A stretch of 64,000 bases of DNA from Sporosarcina trichiuri (lineage in GTDB: Bacteria; Bacillota; Bacilli; Bacillales_A; Planococcaceae): assembly GCF_030406775.1 (NCBI RefSeq), contig NZ_CP129119.1, forward strand, positions 1,956,001 to 2,020,000, written 5' to 3'. Numbering within the stretch: position 1 is the first letter of the stretch; each line of letters begins with the position of its first letter. A program made the position numbers and the translations under genes. Shown piece by piece: positions 61,024 to 64,000 of the stretch. The notes beneath the pieces were generated by a model that worked only from the letters and a program-made list of their open reading frames with translations, was not told where the DNA came from and made no database searches.

Positions 61024-62421
61024 TTATGAGTAGTTGATCAGATGGGCGATAGTTACAAATATCGCACCGAGCGTGTAATGGATCAGGATGAGCGGAAAGA
61101 TCCACTTCAGCCATTTCGACCAAGGGATCCGTGCAAGGGCAAGTCCTGCCATGAAGTATCCCGATGTCGGCGTGAAGATATTGGAGATCCCGTCACCGAA
61201 CTGGAAGGCAAGAACAGCCGTCTGGCGTGTGACGCCGACAAGATCGGAAAGCGGTGCCATGATCGGCATCGTCAGTGCTGCCTGCCCGCTCCCTGAAGGG
61301 ATGATGAAGTTCAGCAGACACTGGATCGCATACATGCCCACTGCCGCCAAGGTCGACGGCATCTCACCGATGGTCGATGAAAACGCATACAAAATCGTGT
61401 CCATTATCCCGCCTTCCTGCAGGATGACGAGGATGGCATTGGCAACGCCGACGACCAGCGCCCCCATCACGAGCACTTTACACCCTTCGATGAACGCCTC
61501 TGCAATTTCGTCGAGCTTCATGCGTCCGACAAGTCCCATCGAAATCCCCATCAGCAGGAACAGCCCCGAGATTTCCGTCAGGTACCAGCCGAACTGGATG
61601 ACTCCGATTGCCAGACCGACCAGGGACGCGAGAAGGATTAGGAAAATGATCTTATGCCGCCCGGTCATTTCCTCGATACTGCCTGCCGGCTCGATCGGTT
61701 CACCGATTCCATACACGAGACTCTTCGTCGGGTCCTTTTTGACTTTCAAGGCATACCGCATGACATACCAGATACTGATCGATAAGAAGATCACCCAGAA
61801 TATGATCCGCAGCCAGAGGCCGGAGAAAATGGGCAGCCCTGCAATCCCTTGGGCCACCCCCACCGTGAACGGGTTCATGAATGCCGCCGTGAAGCCGGCT
61901 GACGTCCCCAGCAGGACAATGGCCGCCCCCACGATGGAGTCGAAACCGATCAGCACCATGAGCGGAACGAGGATTGTAATATAGGGGATTGTCTCTTCTG
62001 CCAGGCCCAGCATAGCTCCCGACAGTGCAAAGAATGTCATGAGTATCGGAATCATCCAATACTCGCGGCCCGCCATCTTTTTCGAAATCGTTCCGACAGC
62101 CGCGGAAATTGCACCGGTTGCATGCAGGATTCCGAACGATCCGCCGACGATGAAGATATAGAAGATGATTCCAGCCGTATTCTGCATCCCTTTGTGGATC
62201 GACTGGAAGATTGCCAAGAACCCGGTTGGCGTCGATTCGACCTGATGATAGGTCCCGTCTATTACGATGGTCCGGTCACTGTCGTCCACCAACGTGTCAT
62301 ATTGTCCTGCCGGCACGATGTAGGTGGCTATTGCCGCTAAGATGATGACGATGAATAGAATGACAAAGACGTGAGGCACGTGGAACTTCCATTTCTTTTT
62401 AGCTGACTGATCCTGTTTCAT
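61024..62421 (-). CDS. YfcC/DcuC-type membrane transporter
   Basis: A 465-residue secondary transporter with about 12 transmembrane helices, of the YfcC/AbgT-like ion-transporter superfamily. Marks include PAGQYDTLVDD in the first outer loop and the family loop LNFIIPSGSGQAALTMPIMAP (about 374-394). Likely uptake of amino acids, dipeptides or N-acyl amino acids; the substrate cannot be read. First gene of the salvage unit, behind a strong promoter, with GGGAGGG before the ATG. The amidohydrolase starts 23 bp downstream. Confidence 0.85.
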   Translation of the reverse strand: MKQDQSAKKKWKFHVPHVFVILFIVIILAAIATYIVPAGQYDTLVDDSDRTIVIDGTYHQVESTPTGFLAIFQSIHKGMQNTAGIIFYIFIVGGSFGILHATGAISAAVGTISKKMAGREYWMIPILMTFFALSGAMLGLAEETIPYITILVPLMVLIGFDSIVGAAIVLLGTSAGFTAAFMNPFTVGVAQGIAGLPIFSGLWLRIIFWVIFLSISIWYVMRYALKVKKDPTKSLVYGIGEPIEPAGSIEEMTGRHKIIFLILLASLVGLAIGVIQFGWYLTEISGLFLLMGISMGLVGRMKLDEIAEAFIEGCKVLVMGALVVGVANAILVILQEGGIMDTILYAFSSTIGEMPSTLAAVGMYAIQCLLNFIIPSGSGQAALTMPIMAPLSDLVGVTRQTAVLAFQFGDGISNIFTPTSGYFMAGLALARIPWSKWLKWIFPLILIHYTLGAIFVTIAHLINYS

Positions 62422-62479
62422 TTGATTCCCTCCCTTTCAGCTTCTATATGTCGGTATATGGACGCTAACTTTGTTTATT

Positions 62480-62508
62480 ATACTAAAGAAGGAGAAATCA
62501 AATGTCAA
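62480..62508 (-). promoter_or_regulatory. Promoter of the transporter operon, with palindrome upstream
   Basis: Minus strand: consensus TTGACA, 17-nt spacer, TAGTAT, about 60 bp before the transporter start. An 8-nt perfect palindrome TAACGTTA at 62533-62540 lies just upstream, and AGTTAGCGTC is near 62460-62470. Either could bind the regulator encoded next. Confidence 0.65.
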
Positions 62509-62581
62509 TATATTTTTAGATTATTTTAAAAATAACGTTAGACAAGACTTGGGATCGCAGTCCCTTCGGAGGGTGTGCAGA

Positions 62582-63886
62582 TTACCCGCCCGAAGGGAAT
62601 TCCAGTTGATAGACCGCACGCGGACGTCCGTTCCGATGGGGCTGTTCCTCTCCCACGATGTGCAGCCAGCCGACGTCCATGTATTTTTTCAGCATCCTTT
62701 CGGCACTCCGTTTCGTCAGCTGGAAGTAGTCCGCTATATCGTCCGACGTGAAATGGCTGTCGGCTCGCGCTTGCAGGAACCGCTGCATCTTGACGAGATT
62801 CGGGATACTGACTTTCGCCGTGTTCGCCAAAAAGCGGATATGACTGTCCGTGGTGGAAAGAGTCCGGACCTGCTGCCTTTCCAACGGATCGATCACTTCA
62901 TGGTTTTCGGTCATCAGGAAGAAGGCGTGGTGGCCAGGCTTGCAATGCGATAACGCAATTGTTGCATTCTTCTTCGCTTCCGTGATTGTCATCCCGAACC
63001 CGGCTCCCGCCTGAAGGGTAGCAGACAGATTGTCCGCAGCGGAGATGACCGGCTGCAGCAGACTGGATTGGTTCAGCAGAAACTGGATGCTCCCTTTCGT
63101 TCCGAAGTATTCGAACGACAAGGGACCGACCTGTTGGATTTCAGCATTTACCTGCCGGGAAGCTGTCTGCATGGCTTTCCGGATGGGCGTTAGCTTGGCT
63201 GTCGCATCTTCCTGCAGTGTGTCCCCAGAGACCGTGATTAGACAGACAGCCACCTGGGCGAGTCGTGTCTTCTGTAAGACCCCTGCCTGTTCGGCACGCA
63301 GGAGGACATCTCTCACCGTGCTGTCCGCATCAATGAAACGCAAGCAGGGAATCCCCTGTTCCACCAGACGATCATAGACGGAATGGATGCTGGTGACCGC
63401 CAATGAGGTCTCTCCGGTGTTCCACAGGTCCGAATGGAATGTGAGGATTGGGTCTGCGTCGAATTGCGGGCATTTGGTCGTTTTGAGCCAGTCGAAATCC
63501 TTGATGTGGACGGGGGCCGGGTCCAGGCGCAGCTGGCGTACGATGTCATCCACGTAGCGGCGGTCAGGTAAATCGATGGACAGCTTGTCTAGCGGACATA
63601 GATTCTGCGACAGAATATGAAGGAGTGTAAGAGATACGTTCAGCTCATTATCCTCCATGTAGACCGCTGGCTTATCGAATTTATCGAGCAAACATTCCGC
63701 ATGGCGGTAGGGGAGAATGCCCGAGAACAGATACACGTCGCATGCTTCCGCTTGTGGAAGGAGTGTTTCCAAATCATCGACGGAGGTGTATCTGAATTTT
63801 TCTAGTTGGACGCTCTTCATTGCCGCTTCGAACGTTGTAATGAGCTGAATTGTTTCAGAAGAGCCGAATACTGCGATTTTCACCAT
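62582..63886 (-). CDS. Winged-helix transcriptional regulator with large sensor region
   Basis: About 434 residues. The N-terminal 340 residues show a Rossmann-like start (VKIAVFGSSETIQLI), resembling sensor regions that read a metabolite, and a nucleotide-cyclase- or PAS-like middle (GFGMTITEAKKNATIAL about 300). The C-terminal 80 residues form a helix-turn-helix (FTSDDIADYFQLTKRSAERML). It lies just upstream of the transporter operon on the same strand, 160 bp away, and is its likely regulator. The ATG at 63886 has AGGGGTG 9 nt upstream; a GTG at 63898 and an ATG at 63892 are alternatives. Confidence 0.75.
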   Translation of the reverse strand: MVKIAVFGSSETIQLITTFEAAMKSVQLEKFRYTSVDDLETLLPQAEACDVYLFSGILPYRHAECLLDKFDKPAVYMEDNELNVSLTLLHILSQNLCPLDKLSIDLPDRRYVDDIVRQLRLDPAPVHIKDFDWLKTTKCPQFDADPILTFHSDLWNTGETSLAVTSIHSVYDRLVEQGIPCLRFIDADSTVRDVLLRAEQAGVLQKTRLAQVAVCLITVSGDTLQEDATAKLTPIRKAMQTASRQVNAEIQQVGPLSFEYFGTKGSIQFLLNQSSLLQPVISAADNLSATLQAGAGFGMTITEAKKNATIALSHCKPGHHAFFLMTENHEVIDPLERQQVRTLSTTDSHIRFLANTAKVSIPNLVKMQRFLQARADSHFTSDDIADYFQLTKRSAERMLKKYMDVGWLHIVGEEQPHRNGRPRAVYQLEFPSGG

Positions 63887-64000
63887 CTGCATTGTCACCC
63901 CTGGCTGGATTTTCAGTATGTACGGCCGCCTGCTTGCTGGCGGCCTTTCTCTTATCCTATCATAGCGGAAGGTGCTGTAAAACTCGGGAGGAAAACACTG

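Noticed and set aside
63924..63950. Hairpin GGCCGCC-TGCTTGC-TGGCGGCC followed by TTTCTCTT on the plus strand
   Set aside because: It looks like a terminator, but no plus-strand gene ends before it and it lies upstream of the minus-strand regulator gene. I cannot assign it.

Overview
The window looks like a chromosome segment of a Gram-positive, S-layer-bearing member of the Bacillales, most likely Planococcaceae/Caryophanaceae (Sporosarcina, Bhargavaea or Planococcus-like). This rests on two S-layer-type proteins, an SLH protein, a csaB/tagA/wecC-type cell-wall polysaccharide locus, a YwqCDE-type tyrosine-kinase module and strong AGGAGG ribosome sites. G+C is near half by eye. Two stretches are clearly more AT-rich: about 1-8000 and about 39700-44330. 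The genus is inference. I saw no rRNA, tRNA or CRISPR array.

Layout. 1-7.7 kb: AT-rich minus-strand glycan operon (aminotransferase, phosphoglycosyl transferase, formyltransferase, PIG-L deacetylase, NeuD/PglD acetyltransferase, two glycosyltransferases, UDP-sugar dehydrogenase). 8.0-14.3 kb: a lone prepilin, pgi, a PglF-like dehydratase and a tyrosine phosphatase/kinase/chain-length module; together with the first block this covers a bacillosamine-type UDP-sugar pathway. 14.5-18 kb: SGNH-like protein, SLH protein, unknown membrane and small proteins. 18.0-24.8 kb: operon of three different dynamin-like GTPases plus a small acidic protein. 25.0-27.1 kb: flagellin carrying a seven-repeat beta-propeller insert. 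27.3-30.1 kb: three prepilin-like genes, the last with a beta-solenoid-like body. 30.4-32.2 kb: three secreted helical proteins sharing a W-[FY]-D motif, divergent from a LuxR-type regulator with a degenerate receiver. 33.4-35.1 kb: two decayed genes (REP-associated transposase; comM C-terminal half). 35.3-39.6 kb: giant secreted double nuclease.

The most interesting part is 39.7-44.3 kb. An S-layer-type gene is followed by an ORF-less group II intron whose catalytic 3' module (domains V and VI) occurs twice. Each copy runs directly, in the same codon phase, into an orphan S-layer-like 3' exon (243 and 88 codons). Sequence in front of the distal copy is complementary to the intron's domain IV 5' strand. 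This matches the alternative group II splicing reported for a Clostridium tetani surface-layer gene, and predicts three isoforms from one 5' exon. The 5' splice site is only tentatively placed.

44.4-58.5 kb: the main SLH S-layer protein and the genes expected to make and pyruvylate its wall anchor (O-antigen-ligase-like protein, UDP-ManNAc dehydrogenase, TagA, CsaB, glycosyltransferase, MurJ-like flippase, exported epimerase-like protein). They are separated by repeat-rich gaps: composite 60-nt nested palindromes and three copies of a Bacillaceae-type intergenic repeat. 58.7-63.9 kb: dipeptide-epimerase-like enzyme, M20 amidohydrolase, YfcC-type transporter and winged-helix regulator, probably one amino-acid or peptide scavenging unit.
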